A stretch of DNA of 64,000 bases from an uncultured Lachnospiraceae bacterium (lineage in GTDB: Bacteria; Bacillota; Clostridia; Lachnospirales; Lachnospiraceae): positions 28,729-92,728 of the forward strand of contig UQDA01000011.1 of the NCBI GenBank assembly GCA_900539715.1, in the 5' to 3' direction. This document shows, piece after piece, positions 42,494 through 51,230 of the stretch. The notes under the pieces were generated by a model. The model made no database searches. It worked only from the letters and a program-made list of their open reading frames with translations, and was not told where the DNA came from. Every line of letters starts with the position of its first letter. Position 1 is the first letter of the stretch. Both the position numbers and the translations under genes were made by a program.

Positions 42494-44291
42494 CACTGAT
42501 CACCTCCAAAAATTTCCTGTACGCTGACGGGAAACATTCCTTTAATGCCTCCTGCTTTTGCAGATCCTGCGATAATTCGGCTTCTGCAAAATGTGCCCAC
42601 GCCTCTGCCGGGAAATAATCCGGCGATGCTTCCCAATATTCTGGCTGGTGCCTATATTTCACATGGAGTCTTCCCTTTGTGGCACCGCTCATTATATCGC
42701 TCAAAGAATGGAGCTTTACATCTGCACTGCAGGCTTTCGCCAGTTCCCTCCAGCCTTCTTTTTTACTGCCATACTCCTGCACATAGGCTTCAATCAGCAT
42801 ATCCGCTTCTTCCTGCAGTATATCCGCAAACCCACTCTCCGCCGACGGATTGCCCAGCATACTGTCCAGATAGTGCCCAATCTCATGATATAAGGATGTA
42901 AAACGTCCCCTCTTATCATGTGCGGCTGCATCCACGTCTACCCGGATTCCTACTTTTTTCTCATTGTTATAAAAAGCACTGTTCCCTTTTGGCTTTAGGT
43001 TAATGAATTTAATATCATCATAATGCTCCAGCAGATATTTTGCAACAGGGGAATCATTATTCTCCACTTGCGTGCGGATCTCTTCTGCATAGGGGATCCC
43101 AGATAAAAGAACCGGCGTTTTTAAGTCAGTCAGTTCATCATGAAGAAATTCTAATCCCTTCTTTACTTTTTTCAACCCATCCCCTTCTTTTCCTTCCACA
43201 TATGTACCATACCACTGCTTGTAGGTCATATCTGCCGGGACTTCATAATATTTCCCCGCCCCGTCCTTCGCGATCCGGCTGGTCGTTTTCTTTTTCTCCT
43301 CTTCCCCCGGGAACCAGACCACCGTAGTGCTGCGGCAGTTCGGGTGCATCGGCGGGTAGTTCTTCCCCGGCATGGCGTCCCTGACCTTGAAGTGTTTCCC
43401 ATCCAGCTCCCGGCATATCTCACTGGTCTTCCCGTCCAGCGTTGCCAGAAATTCATACCATTCCACGCCGCATTCCTCGTAGGCGTCCTTTGTCGCCTGC
43501 TCATAGATATACGCCGTCTCCGTCCTTACAAGGCGCTTTGCGGCGCTGTAGGCAACACCCATCCTGTCCCGGATCCGCGCCGCCATCCGCTCCAGGCTCT
43601 CGCCCCGGATCAGCCCGACCACCAGATTTTCCCGGAGGTCTTTTGCAAAATGTTCGCAGTGCTGGTACAGCGTCTTGGAAAAATTCCGGCGGTCATACCG
43701 GTTCAGGATTGCACGGTCAACCGCCTCACCGGAAGGCTTCACAAAATCATACCCGACCCCCACATGCTGCTGTGTGTTATACACCTGCCTGTAATAGCCA
43801 TCCTCATATTCGCTGTGCAGGTACTCATACAGGTTCTGCTGGTTTTTATCATACAGGTCCACCAGTTTCCGCTCGATCTCGACCTGCCTAAGCTCCAGAT
43901 AGGAGATCTGCCCGCGCTTTGTATACGCCGCCATCCTGTCTTCCAGCTCCTTATGCTGCTTTTCCAGCGCTTCAATCACTTCCTCCGGCAGCGTCCCCTT
44001 CCCTGCCCGGATCTTTTCCCGCAGCTCCATGGACTCCCGGATCATGCCCTGCCAGTCGATCTTCCTAAAATCTGCCCCGCGGATCAGCTGCCGCGCCTCC
44101 GCAATGGAAATATTCTGCTGGTCTGCAAATTTCCCATACAGTTTTTCAATTTCCTGCTGGATCTCCTTTGCCGCCTGCGCATACAGCGCCTTCTGGTTCT
44201 TCTGCAAAAACTTCTCCGCGTTATTGACATCCCTTGCCTTGTCTTTCAGGACGCGCTTATCCCAGTATCCTTTCTCCTGCCTTTTCCCCAT
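42459..44291 (-). CDS. MuF-like minor head protein fused to a zinc metallopeptidase domain
   Basis: 610 residues, about twice a plain gp7/MuF protein. Residues ~1-340 are the phage head morphogenesis domain (RLVRTETAYIYEQATKDAYE; AMPGKNYPPMHPNCRSTTVV). The C-terminal ~200 carry a zincin motif, LYHEIGHYLDSM, near 468-472, with a later EAWAHFAEAE that may give the third ligand. The arrangement matches MuF polymorphic toxins, whose toxic tail is injected or released; the target is unknown. Confidence 0.85.
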   Translation of the reverse strand: MGKRQEKGYWDKRVLKDKARDVNNAEKFLQKNQKALYAQAAKEIQQEIEKLYGKFADQQNISIAEARQLIRGADFRKIDWQGMIRESMELREKIRAGKGTLPEEVIEALEKQHKELEDRMAAYTKRGQISYLELRQVEIERKLVDLYDKNQQNLYEYLHSEYEDGYYRQVYNTQQHVGVGYDFVKPSGEAVDRAILNRYDRRNFSKTLYQHCEHFAKDLRENLVVGLIRGESLERMAARIRDRMGVAYSAAKRLVRTETAYIYEQATKDAYEECGVEWYEFLATLDGKTSEICRELDGKHFKVRDAMPGKNYPPMHPNCRSTTVVWFPGEEEKKKTTSRIAKDGAGKYYEVPADMTYKQWYGTYVEGKEGDGLKKVKKGLEFLHDELTDLKTPVLLSGIPYAEEIRTQVENNDSPVAKYLLEHYDDIKFINLKPKGNSAFYNNEKKVGIRVDVDAAAHDKRGRFTSLYHEIGHYLDSMLGNPSAESGFADILQEEADMLIEAYVQEYGSKKEGWRELAKACSADVKLHSLSDIMSGATKGRLHVKYRHQPEYWEASPDYFPAEAWAHFAEAELSQDLQKQEALKECFPSAYRKFLEVISDGDTGSSEKKA

Positions 44292-44304
44292 GGTTTACCG
44301 CCTG

Positions 44305-45663
44305 TCATACCACTGCCATCGGTATCTGCTCCTCATCGGCAGCCTCCTGCCGGATTCGCAACAGCTCCTCCTGCGCATCATCGACGATTGAACCCGGCAG
44401 CATCCCCAGCTGCGTCTCATGGGACACGATCCCCTCCACCTGACGCGCATTGTTGATGATGTCCGCATCGTTGTCGATGAAATTCCTCTCGTATTTCTGC
44501 TCCACGCTGTCCGGGTCCCAGTCCTTGTTCATCTTTGTGTTCAGGTATTCCGTCAGCATTTTGATCAGCTTCGTCTGGGCAGACCGGAAACAGTTTTCCT
44601 TCATCAGCGCCAGCTCCTCCACCCCGATCAGCTTGTACTTGATCGCGATCCCAGAAAGGTTCCCGGCAAAGCTCTCGTCCGACAGCGCCGGTACCTGCGC
44701 CAGAAAGAAAATATCTTTATACAGGCGGTTTTTATAGTTCTCCGTTGCCGTGTCATTGACATTTTTGACCAGCCACCCTGCCTGCCCGTTCTCATCCAGC
44801 ATCAAAAGCTTGTTTTTGCGGAAGTCCCGGACCGCCCTTGCGCCGTCCTCTTCGCTGTCGTCCCCGGTCAGTCCCGCCTCCACGATCCCGCTTGCGCCCT
44901 TGATCCACAGGTAGGCATCGGTAAAATATTCCATGTCATTGCCAGTATCCGACTGTGCCTTATCATACGCATCCACAAGGGACGTATGGGGTTCATAATC
45001 CCCCTGCTGTTCCTCATTGTTCCAGAACACGATCACCGGGATGTCCCCCATCAGGTGCGCTTCCTTCGGGTTCTCCGGCAGCGGCATATAGTTTTGTGCA
45101 CCATTTTCCCGCTTGAAATGGTAAATAAACGTATCATCATACACATCCGCATACTCACACAGCAGCGTGTTGTCGATGTCATAATCTGCCCAGATATGGA
45201 CCGCCGCCTCCAGAAACTCATCCAGCGACGCAGAATAGACCGGGATGATCGTTTCCGCATCCATCTTTTTGATCCGCAGATCGCCATTTTCATTCAGGAA
45301 CATCAGCAAAAACCCGATCCCCTTTTTGCTGGCTTCCTTGGATACTGCAAAATTCAGGCTGTCGATATAATTTTTCTGAAACAGGTCTTCTAACGCCTCC
45401 TGATACTCATTGTCCTCCACGATGTATCCCAGCGGCTTCCCCGCAAAATAGCTGGTCGCCATGTTCGTGATATAGCGGCAAAACCCGTGCGCCAGCCTGT
45501 TGTTCGGCTTGCCGTCCGTCATCGTCCGCTTTAAGATCTCCGTCTCTACCTCATAGTATTTCTGGTCACGGATAAAACGCGGGACATACTCCTTTTTGAA
45601 CCGTTCGACCAGTTTTGTCAGAAATTCCGGTTCCAGCACCTGATCCCTGTGAAATTTATACAT
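44305..45663 (-). CDS. Portal protein, SPP1 gp6-like
   Basis: 452 residues. Text LAHGFCRYITNMATSYFAGK and FQKNYIDSLNFAVSKEASKK with ALSDESFAGNLSGIAIKYKL is typical of the SPP1 gp6 portal family, not the DUF935 portal of Mu. It forms the ring for DNA entry. Confidence 0.92.
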   Translation of the reverse strand: MYKFHRDQVLEPEFLTKLVERFKKEYVPRFIRDQKYYEVETEILKRTMTDGKPNNRLAHGFCRYITNMATSYFAGKPLGYIVEDNEYQEALEDLFQKNYIDSLNFAVSKEASKKGIGFLLMFLNENGDLRIKKMDAETIIPVYSASLDEFLEAAVHIWADYDIDNTLLCEYADVYDDTFIYHFKRENGAQNYMPLPENPKEAHLMGDIPVIVFWNNEEQQGDYEPHTSLVDAYDKAQSDTGNDMEYFTDAYLWIKGASGIVEAGLTGDDSEEDGARAVRDFRKNKLLMLDENGQAGWLVKNVNDTATENYKNRLYKDIFFLAQVPALSDESFAGNLSGIAIKYKLIGVEELALMKENCFRSAQTKLIKMLTEYLNTKMNKDWDPDSVEQKYERNFIDNDADIINNARQVEGIVSHETQLGMLPGSIVDDAQEELLRIRQEAADEEQIPMAVV

Positions 45664-45671
45664 ATCTCCTC

Positions 45672-47156
45672 CTACAGCCCGAGCCGGCTCTTTTTCCCGA
45701 CCCTTGCTTTCCGTTTTCCTTTCACGTCCCCGTTGAGCAGCTCTACAAATCCGGTCAGCGTATCTTCCGCGTCGTCATGGTCATTTTTGCCCTTACGCTG
45801 GTACCTGCTGACATGCTGCGCAAAGGCAGGCCACCGCTGTTTCCAGTCTGAGGGCATGATGACCTGCTCCATCACGTTGGATGCATTCGTCAGGATCCTC
45901 GTGCGCTTGTTTTTGGACTGGTGGAACCATGTGACCGAACATTTATGGCAGTGCAGCTCCTTTAAGTGCCGGATCACGTTGCGGGCAAAGCCCCTGCCGC
46001 CATTGTTCGACTCTATGAGGCATTCCCGCACGCCCGCAGCCTGCAGCCGCCGCGCCGTCTCCGGCTCCGTTACCTCCATCGGCTCATCTGTATAGTAAAT
46101 ATCTGTCACATAACCATAACGACCGATCTGCCCGCCTGAGATACTGCACAGGCTGTCAGCCCCTTCGTCCGCCGTATCCGTATAGTTTAAGAATTTCTCG
46201 AATTTGTCCGGATCCAGCACGTCATAGGTTTTGAACTCCCCATACAGCGCGCCCTTCTTGTCCACGGGCACCTGCATATAGTTCGCGCCCCAGATCTCCT
46301 CATCCAGCGTCTCCCGCTTCTGCTGCAGGTCTTCTGTCGGGTACAGGTCCTCACAGGTGCTGACCCCTTCCGGGCCATCCTCCGTAAGCGCCGGGATCTT
46401 TAACTCATAACACTGGTCCGGGAACTTCTCCATAACACGCCCGGCAAGGTCATCCGTCGCCCACCGGGTCAGCACGATGATGCACAGCGCCCCCGGGAGC
46501 ATACGGGATGACAGCGTATTTTTAAAAAAGTTCCAGTGCTTTTCCTTCACGGCGTCATTGACCGCTTCCTCCGCGCTCTTGATCGGGTCATCTATGATGA
46601 TGATATTGCCGCGCATACCGGTCAGCGTACCGTCAAAGCTGGTGGCAAGGTAGCTGGTATAGCTCCCTTCAAGGCTCCACTTCATAACGCTGCTGTCCCC
46701 GTACTTTACTTTCAGCCCTGGGAAAAAACTGCGCGTCACATAGGATTCCTCCCCCGGCGTCTCTTCCTCCAGGATCATGTCCTTTGCTGTCCGGGAGAAC
46801 TCCGGCGCGATGATCCCGTTATAGGACACCGTGATTACCTTGTTCTTCACATCCTGTCCATAGCACCAGTTCACAAAGTTCGCCAGCGTGTAGGATTTCC
46901 CGAATCCGGGCGGCAGGTTGATGATCAGGTATTTGATCGGTTTCCCCGTCTTTTCACTGACCAGCCGTTTCTCATAGGCCGCCTGCAGTGTGCTGCACAG
47001 TGTTCCCTGATACTCCCGCCCCGGTTTATAGAAATCCGGTTTCCGCAGCTCGCAGAATGTCCGGAAATCCTTCCGCCCTGCTGCAAGGTTTTTGTCCCTG
47101 ACGGAATCCCTTTTATTTAATTGCTCCTTAAACTGCTCCGCCAGACTGCCATTCAT
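45672..47156 (-). CDS. Terminase large subunit
   Basis: 494 residues. Walker A LPPGFGKS (81-88), Walker B IIIIDDP (185-191), and a C-terminal nuclease domain (SGGQIGRYGYVTDIYYTDEP, ECLIESNNGGRGFARN). Packages DNA; in Mu-like phages it cuts in flanking host DNA, giving host-tailed genomes. Confidence 0.93.
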   Translation of the reverse strand: MNGSLAEQFKEQLNKRDSVRDKNLAAGRKDFRTFCELRKPDFYKPGREYQGTLCSTLQAAYEKRLVSEKTGKPIKYLIINLPPGFGKSYTLANFVNWCYGQDVKNKVITVSYNGIIAPEFSRTAKDMILEEETPGEESYVTRSFFPGLKVKYGDSSVMKWSLEGSYTSYLATSFDGTLTGMRGNIIIIDDPIKSAEEAVNDAVKEKHWNFFKNTLSSRMLPGALCIIVLTRWATDDLAGRVMEKFPDQCYELKIPALTEDGPEGVSTCEDLYPTEDLQQKRETLDEEIWGANYMQVPVDKKGALYGEFKTYDVLDPDKFEKFLNYTDTADEGADSLCSISGGQIGRYGYVTDIYYTDEPMEVTEPETARRLQAAGVRECLIESNNGGRGFARNVIRHLKELHCHKCSVTWFHQSKNKRTRILTNASNVMEQVIMPSDWKQRWPAFAQHVSRYQRKGKNDHDDAEDTLTGFVELLNGDVKGKRKARVGKKSRLGL

Positions 47157-47205
47157 CGTGTTTAAACCTCTTTTTAAGCAATTTAAAAAGGAGCTTTAAG
47201 CCCCT

Positions 47206-47517
47206 TTAATGATAGATTTCCCTTGATAATTCCAATGCCGCAAGGTCATGCTCTCTCCGCATTGTCTCTGCGGTCACTGCCATAATCCCGGATACTGCAC
47301 GGTACTGCCGCTGCTTCTCCGTCTTATATTCCCGACGCCGCGCTGCACTTTCCCGCTTCCGCCGCGCCTTTTCCTCGGCATATCCTGGCAGCGTTTTTAA
47401 ATACGCCGATATGCTCTGCCGGGAAACCTCCAGAAGCACCGAAATGTCCCCGACCCGCAGGCCGTCATTCCAGTACGCCGCAGCCTTCTCTTTCCAGCTT
47501 TCCATTTCTGTCCACAT
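47206..47517 (-). CDS. Small helix-turn-helix protein next to terminase
   Basis: 103 residues; GLRVGDISVLLEVSRQSISA is a helix-turn-helix. Basic C-terminal half (RKRESAARRREYKTEKQRQY). The position before TerL suggests an accessory small terminase or regulator. The start is uncertain: 47517 has a ribosome site too close, 47505 too far. Confidence 0.65.
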   Translation of the reverse strand: MWTEMESWKEKAAAYWNDGLRVGDISVLLEVSRQSISAYLKTLPGYAEEKARRKRESAARRREYKTEKQRQYRAVSGIMAVTAETMRREHDLAALELSREIYH

Positions 47518-47668
47518 CCTTCCGGGCGCAGTAAGGCTACTGCATGTTTTTCTACCACCTTAAAAACCGCTTTAACCGCCTTAAACAGCCCTTTGATTCC
47601 TCTTTGTGCCACAATCCCCTGCCTGAGCCATAAAAACGGGAAATACGCCCGTTTTTCCCTACTGTCTG

Positions 47669-48226
47669 TCACTGCATCCGCGTCAGCTCTTTTTCCGTGT
47701 TTTCTGCCAGCTCCAGAAGCTTTGCAGCAATCTCCGGGTAGTTCTGTCCAATCTCTGAAAACACCTTTTCCTTCAGCAGGTCCATCGCCACATGTACCGC
47801 ACCCTGTTCCTTGCGCGCTTCGATCTTTAACTTCTCGTTGGATACCTGCGCCCGCTGGAGCGATGCGATGCTCTTTGCCGCCTCCGTGCGCTGCTTTGCA
47901 TCCATGCTGTCATCTACCAGCGCCTCCATGATGATCTGGCTCGCCAGAAGGTTATTTGCCTCATGCAGCTCCGTTGCCGGACGGTCTACGTTATCCTCCG
48001 CAAGGAGCTTTGCAAACTCTTTCGCAACCCGGACGCTCTCAAACTTGTTTAAAAATTTCCTGCCGTACCGTCCAACACTGGAAAGATGGACTTCCTCCCC
48101 CTGCCCTTTTAACCACTCTGACACCTCTTCATAGGTATCACCGGCCAGCAGGCGGTTCTCCACTTCCTTTTTCAGTTCCGGCGGCAGGCTGTCAATCTTT
48201 CCGTGGCTCCTGTTCTTCTGCTCCAT
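47669..48226 (-). CDS. DUF3486 protein, Mu gp27-like small terminase analogue
   Basis: 185 residues. SHGKIDSLPPELKKEVENRL start with LKGQGEEVHLSSVGRYGRKF is the DUF3486 signature (Mu gp27). DNA-recognition subunit of the packaging machinery by position. Confidence 0.88.
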   Translation of the reverse strand: MEQKNRSHGKIDSLPPELKKEVENRLLAGDTYEEVSEWLKGQGEEVHLSSVGRYGRKFLNKFESVRVAKEFAKLLAEDNVDRPATELHEANNLLASQIIMEALVDDSMDAKQRTEAAKSIASLQRAQVSNEKLKIEARKEQGAVHVAMDLLKEKVFSEIGQNYPEIAAKLLELAENTEKELTRMQ

Positions 48227-48528
48227 CAGTCAACCCCCGCAACATCCGGACCGTTGCCCTCCAGATAGTCCGTCCCCTCCGGGGACAGGCGCACGATGCA
48301 CCGGCTGATCCCCAGCCTCCTGTTCTCCACCATCTCCTTGTGCACCAACCCTTTGCCTTCCAGATAATCCACCTGCCGCATCAGTTCCTGGTCCGTCAGG
48401 TCATGGCCGGTCTTTCGCAGCGCCGCCTTCAATACCGGTGTACCGGCGCCGTAAGGCTCTGCCTCCCTGCACAGCTCCATGATCTCCCTGCGCACGATTT
48501 CCTTTTCTGCCACGTTTAAAATCTCATT
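48226..48528 (-). CDS. Winged-helix-like small phage protein, paralogue 1
   Basis: 100 residues from ATG 48528. DQELMRQVDYLEGKGLVHKE and RLSPEGTDYLEG look like a winged helix and align with the gene just upstream in length and pattern, so the two are tandem paralogues. In Mu-like phages small genes (gp25, gp26 area) lie here; role unknown. Confidence 0.75.
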   Translation of the reverse strand, partial: NEILNVAEKEIVRREIMELCREAEPYGAGTPVLKAALRKTGHDLTDQELMRQVDYLEGKGLVHKEMVENRRLGISRCIVRLSPEGTDYLEGNGPDVAGVD

Positions 48529-48826
48529 CATCGATGATGACCCCCATATCCTCAATATCGCCTTCCGCAAGGTTTACCCCCGCAGGCGTCAACCAGATCG
48601 TTCCATCCAGCCAGTTGTCCTTGTTCACTTCCACATGGATATACCGTTTTCCCTCGCCGCCCAGGTAATAGATTGCCTTCTGGAGTTCCTCCTCCGTCAC
48701 AAATCCCCTTATCCTGAGGTAATTTTTCAGGACGGCAATCCTGATGTCCGTCCCGTAGTTCTGATATAACTTTTCAATTACGTCACCGCGGAGCACCTTG
48801 CGCTCCGCGACCTGCATTTCATTCAC
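48524..48826 (-). CDS. Winged-helix-like small phage protein, paralogue 2
   Basis: 100 residues. EEELQKAIYYLGGEGKRYIH and WLTPAGVNLAEGDI parallel paralogue 1. Overlaps both neighbours by 4-5 bp. Confidence 0.75.
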   Translation of the reverse strand: MNEMQVAERKVLRGDVIEKLYQNYGTDIRIAVLKNYLRIRGFVTEEELQKAIYYLGGEGKRYIHVEVNKDNWLDGTIWLTPAGVNLAEGDIEDMGVIIDE

Positions 48827-49287
48827 CTGTTCTCCCCCACCTTCCTCTCGATCTTATCGAGTCTTCTATCCACACCTGCAAACCCGTTTTTGATCACGTC
48901 CAGCGATTTGGTCATATTCTCCATCCTCTCAGAGATCCTGTCCATGTTCAGCATCAGGATGCTTTCCCGCTTCTCCGCCTCTTTCCGGAGCAGCTCCTCC
49001 CTGCGCTGCGCCTCCTGCCTGAGCAGCTCTTCCCGCTGGGCATTTTGCGCGATCAGCATATCCTCCCGCTCCCGGATCGTCCGGTTTGCCGCCTCTATTT
49101 TCTCCTGTGCATCCCGGTAGGTGGCCTCGATCTGCCGCCTGCAGTCCTCATATGCCGCCGTTACCTTCTTGTCGCTGTCCTTATCCTTCCGCAGGAAGTG
49201 CATCACGAAAAGGATCAGCAGCGTCGCCGTCACGCCCAGGTCAATGACCAGTTTTACAATCTCCGTCACCGTGATTCCCTCTGCCAT
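48823..49287 (-). CDS. Membrane-anchored coiled-coil protein at start of late operon
   Basis: 154 residues: one membrane segment (VIDLGVTATLLILFVMHF), then a long coiled coil (EKIEAANRTIREREDMLIAQ; RRLDKIERKVGENR). First late gene, where Mu has lysis genes; similar to BhlA/UviB-type or XhlA-like membrane proteins. A lysis accessory role is a guess. Confidence 0.65.
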   Translation of the reverse strand: MAEGITVTEIVKLVIDLGVTATLLILFVMHFLRKDKDSDKKVTAAYEDCRRQIEATYRDAQEKIEAANRTIREREDMLIAQNAQREELLRQEAQRREELLRKEAEKRESILMLNMDRISERMENMTKSLDVIKNGFAGVDRRLDKIERKVGENR

Positions 49288-49305
49288 CCCACTCTCCTAA
49301 AGATA

Positions 49306-49344
49306 AAAAAATTACAGTGTCCGGGTTTCCCCTTTCACTGTAAT
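49306..49344 (-). terminator. Terminator closing the early/middle operon
   Basis: Minus-strand stem ATTACAGTG / CACTGTAAT with a 16-nt loop and a T7 tail, just before the first late gene. Confidence 0.88.
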
Positions 49345-49387
49345 CTTATCACACGCCTATTCCTTTGTACTTTCCACGAAAGACAAA
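49345..49387 (-). promoter_or_regulatory. Candidate activator-dependent late promoter
   Basis: A -10-like GATAAG (49350-49345) is preceded by an imperfect dyad TTTGTCTTTC-GTG-GAAAGTACAAA (49387-49364) where a Mor/C-family activator could bind; no -35 is seen. Transcription would begin near 49338, inside the 5' arm of the terminator, so late RNA would lack the complete hairpin and escape it. Inference from layout. Confidence 0.45.
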
Positions 49388-49398
49388 TTTCTGGAACG

Positions 49399-49497
49399 TC
49401 AGTTCCTGTAATTTTCCTGCTGGAATGCCACCGCTTTTACTGCTGCACATGCCGCCCAGGCGGCAACTCCCCATATCAAGAGCACAACCTTTATCAT
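49399..49497 (-). CDS. Small membrane protein
   Basis: 32 residues from ATG 49497 (AAAGGA 8 nt upstream): MIKVVLLIWGVAAWAACAAV then KAVAFQQENYRN. One membrane segment. Last gene before the early terminator; unknown role. Confidence 0.6.
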   Translation of the reverse strand: MIKVVLLIWGVAAWAACAAVKAVAFQQENYRN

Positions 49498-49510
49498 AGG
49501 TACCATCCTT

Positions 49511-49825
49511 TCATCCACATTTTTTCTCCGACCGCAACACCCCGTCCAGCGTAATGCTAACCTTTTCCCCGTTGCTGCCATCATTCACAATAGTCACAAG
49601 ACCGTAATACACACGTTTTTTCTCACCATCCCAGACCTCGACCGTCCCAACCTCCTGCGGATGCTCCTGCTCAATTTTCTCAAACACCCGTATTTTGGAT
49701 TTCCACAGCTCCCTCTGCCTGGTGTCCATATGCACCATTGTATAAGTGTTTAATAACAACGTCCCCAATGCCGCCAGACAGATGATCGTCCACCACAGCT
49801 TCAGCGTACATTTTCCTTTTTCCAT
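49511..49825 (-). CDS. Membrane-anchored phage protein
   Basis: 104 residues from ATG 49825 (GGAGG). One N-terminal membrane segment (LKLWWTIICLAALGTLLLN), then a soluble beta-rich part (VGTVEVWDGEKKRVYYGLVT). Not recognised. Confidence 0.65.
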   Translation of the reverse strand: MEKGKCTLKLWWTIICLAALGTLLLNTYTMVHMDTRQRELWKSKIRVFEKIEQEHPQEVGTVEVWDGEKKRVYYGLVTIVNDGSNGEKVSITLDGVLRSEKKCG

Positions 49826-49829
49826 AACC

Positions 49830-50201
49830 TTACGCCTCCAAAATATCCTTGATATAGTCATACTGCTCTGAGATCTTATAGCTTTCATCCCCCCGCTCCC
49901 TGACCATCTCATCAAATTCCCTGAGCCGTACCGCCAGCCTCAACGCTTTTGCCACCCCGATTGCCTCCGGTGTCGGGGAACTTCTCTTTTTCATCCCCAG
50001 CATGATTCCAACTGCCTTGTGTAGATAAAGATCGCTGACAAGGCTTTTCTTCCTGAAAGCATTGAACTCCCTAAGTGCGTCATCAATGAATTTCCTGCGG
50101 TTCATCCTTGTCTTATCCGGCGGGAGTATGCCATCCGCCTGAAGCTTTTTCTTGATTGCCGCCCGCTCCGCCTTCTCCTTATTTGTCATTCTTTTTGCCA
50201 T
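49830..50201 (-). CDS. Conserved early phage protein, basic
   Basis: 123 residues: basic N-terminal (KRMTNKEKAERAAIKKKLQA), later SPTPEAIGVAKALRLAVRLR. No membrane segment. Not recognised; in the run of genes between Mor and the early terminator. Confidence 0.65.
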   Translation of the reverse strand: MAKRMTNKEKAERAAIKKKLQADGILPPDKTRMNRRKFIDDALREFNAFRKKSLVSDLYLHKAVGIMLGMKKRSSPTPEAIGVAKALRLAVRLREFDEMVRERGDESYKISEQYDYIKDILEA

Positions 50202-50236
50202 CGTTCTTTATAACCTCCGTTCCTGTCTGCTACCAA

Positions 50237-50572
50237 TCAACGCAATACTTTAAACTTCTTCTTTCTTTCACAGTACGGCATCTCTGTTTCATGATACCTA
50301 ACATTGACCGATACCAACCCACGCGACATGTCAATCCCATTTATCCTTGTTACCAGCCCCTCGAAACTCTTTCCTTTTTCATCCCGCAGCAAAATCTTGC
50401 CGAATGGTTTTATAACTTCTGTCTCCGCATTATGATTGATTTCTATACAAAAGGTACCGTGTATCATTTTCCCTTTTTCTTCTTTTTCAAACAGAAGACA
50501 GTTTTTCTTATTCGCACAACATGTTCCCCCTTGCGTATAATGTCTTTTACAAATCAGGCACTCATGTTCCAT
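50237..50572 (-). CDS. Zinc-knuckle-like small phage protein
   Basis: 111 residues. Cys pattern at the N-terminus (CLICKRHYTQGGTCCANKKN) and YC near the end suggest a zinc site; the middle reads LLRDEKGKSFEGLVTRINGI. Unknown function. Confidence 0.65.
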   Translation of the reverse strand: MEHECLICKRHYTQGGTCCANKKNCLLFEKEEKGKMIHGTFCIEINHNAETEVIKPFGKILLRDEKGKSFEGLVTRINGIDMSRGLVSVNVRYHETEMPYCERKKKFKVLR

Positions 50573-50577
50573 CCATT

Positions 50578-50871
50578 TTATCCCCCGCTGCTCTTACGTC
50601 TCAAAAGTTCGAGCATCAATTCCCTCGGGTTTGCCTCATAATGCTCTATTTCTGCCTTTGTCTGCTCAATAAAGCGCACCGCAGCGCCCCACTTCGGGCT
50701 ATTCGATACTTCATTCCGGTATTCCCGGATTTCTTCCCAGCTGATGATCCCTTTATCCACCAGCAGCCGCAAAAGCGCCTGCAGGTCAATCCCCGTCTGG
50801 AGGATCAGGGCCTTATTCTTCAGGTCCTCCGCCGCGCCGTCCAGATCCGAAAGCTGGTTTGTCTTTAACAT
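50578..50871 (-). CDS. Small early phage protein
   Basis: 97 residues from ATG 50871 (AAAGGAGA). Helical, text ALLRLLVDKGIISWEEIREY. No domain recognised. Follows the Mor gene by 13 bp. Confidence 0.65.
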   Translation of the reverse strand: MLKTNQLSDLDGAAEDLKNKALILQTGIDLQALLRLLVDKGIISWEEIREYRNEVSNSPKWGAAVRFIEQTKAEIEHYEANPRELMLELLRRKSSGG

Positions 50872-50884
50872 GGTGTATCTCCTT

Positions 50885-51208
50885 TCAAATCCCCAGGTCC
50901 GCAAAGGACATCTGGCCGGGCAGCTGCCCGCCACGGCCCAGTTTGTCCCCCACGATCTTGTATATCGTGCTTTTAGATACCCCGTACTTCTTTACAAGCT
51001 GATCCACGTTGCTGCCGTCAAACTCCCTGTAAATCGCATTATAAGTGCGGTTTTTGAGCAGTTCACGCCGCTGTGGGATGTAGATGCTCGTCCCCCCGTA
51101 GGTATCCGACAGCCTTAACAGGTTGTCGATCCCAATGACCTCCGCATACTGCCGGTGCTGTTCCTGGAGGTCATCCAGCGTCAATTCTTCATTCTTTTTT
51201 GCCATCAA
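50885..51208 (-). CDS. Mor-family late transcription activator
   Basis: 107 residues. The Mor/C pattern is clear: RLSDTYGGTSIYIPQRREL as dimerisation arm and VDQLVKKYGVSKSTIYKIV as C-terminal helix-turn-helix. In Mu, Mor activates the middle promoter by RNA polymerase contact; here it is the only such gene and may drive the late promoter near 49345. Confidence 0.9.
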   Translation of the reverse strand: MMAKKNEELTLDDLQEQHRQYAEVIGIDNLLRLSDTYGGTSIYIPQRRELLKNRTYNAIYREFDGSNVDQLVKKYGVSKSTIYKIVGDKLGRGGQLPGQMSFADLGI

Positions 51209-51230
51209 AACCTCCTTCCCGGCGATGCCG

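Noticed and set aside
44320..44345. CTCATCGGCAG-like text resembling a hammerhead core
   Set aside because: It lies in the portal gene coding sequence with no matching GAAA or stem I/III.
43344..44456. 370-codon plus-strand frame opposite the MuF gene
   Set aside because: Leu/Pro/His-rich shadow translation crossing two genes on the other strand.
47397..47672. 91-codon GTG frame overlapping the DUF3486 stop and the HTH gene
   Set aside because: Its second half lies in another frame of a better-supported gene and it runs through a hairpin (47632-47656). It may still be a short real protein, but evidence is too thin.
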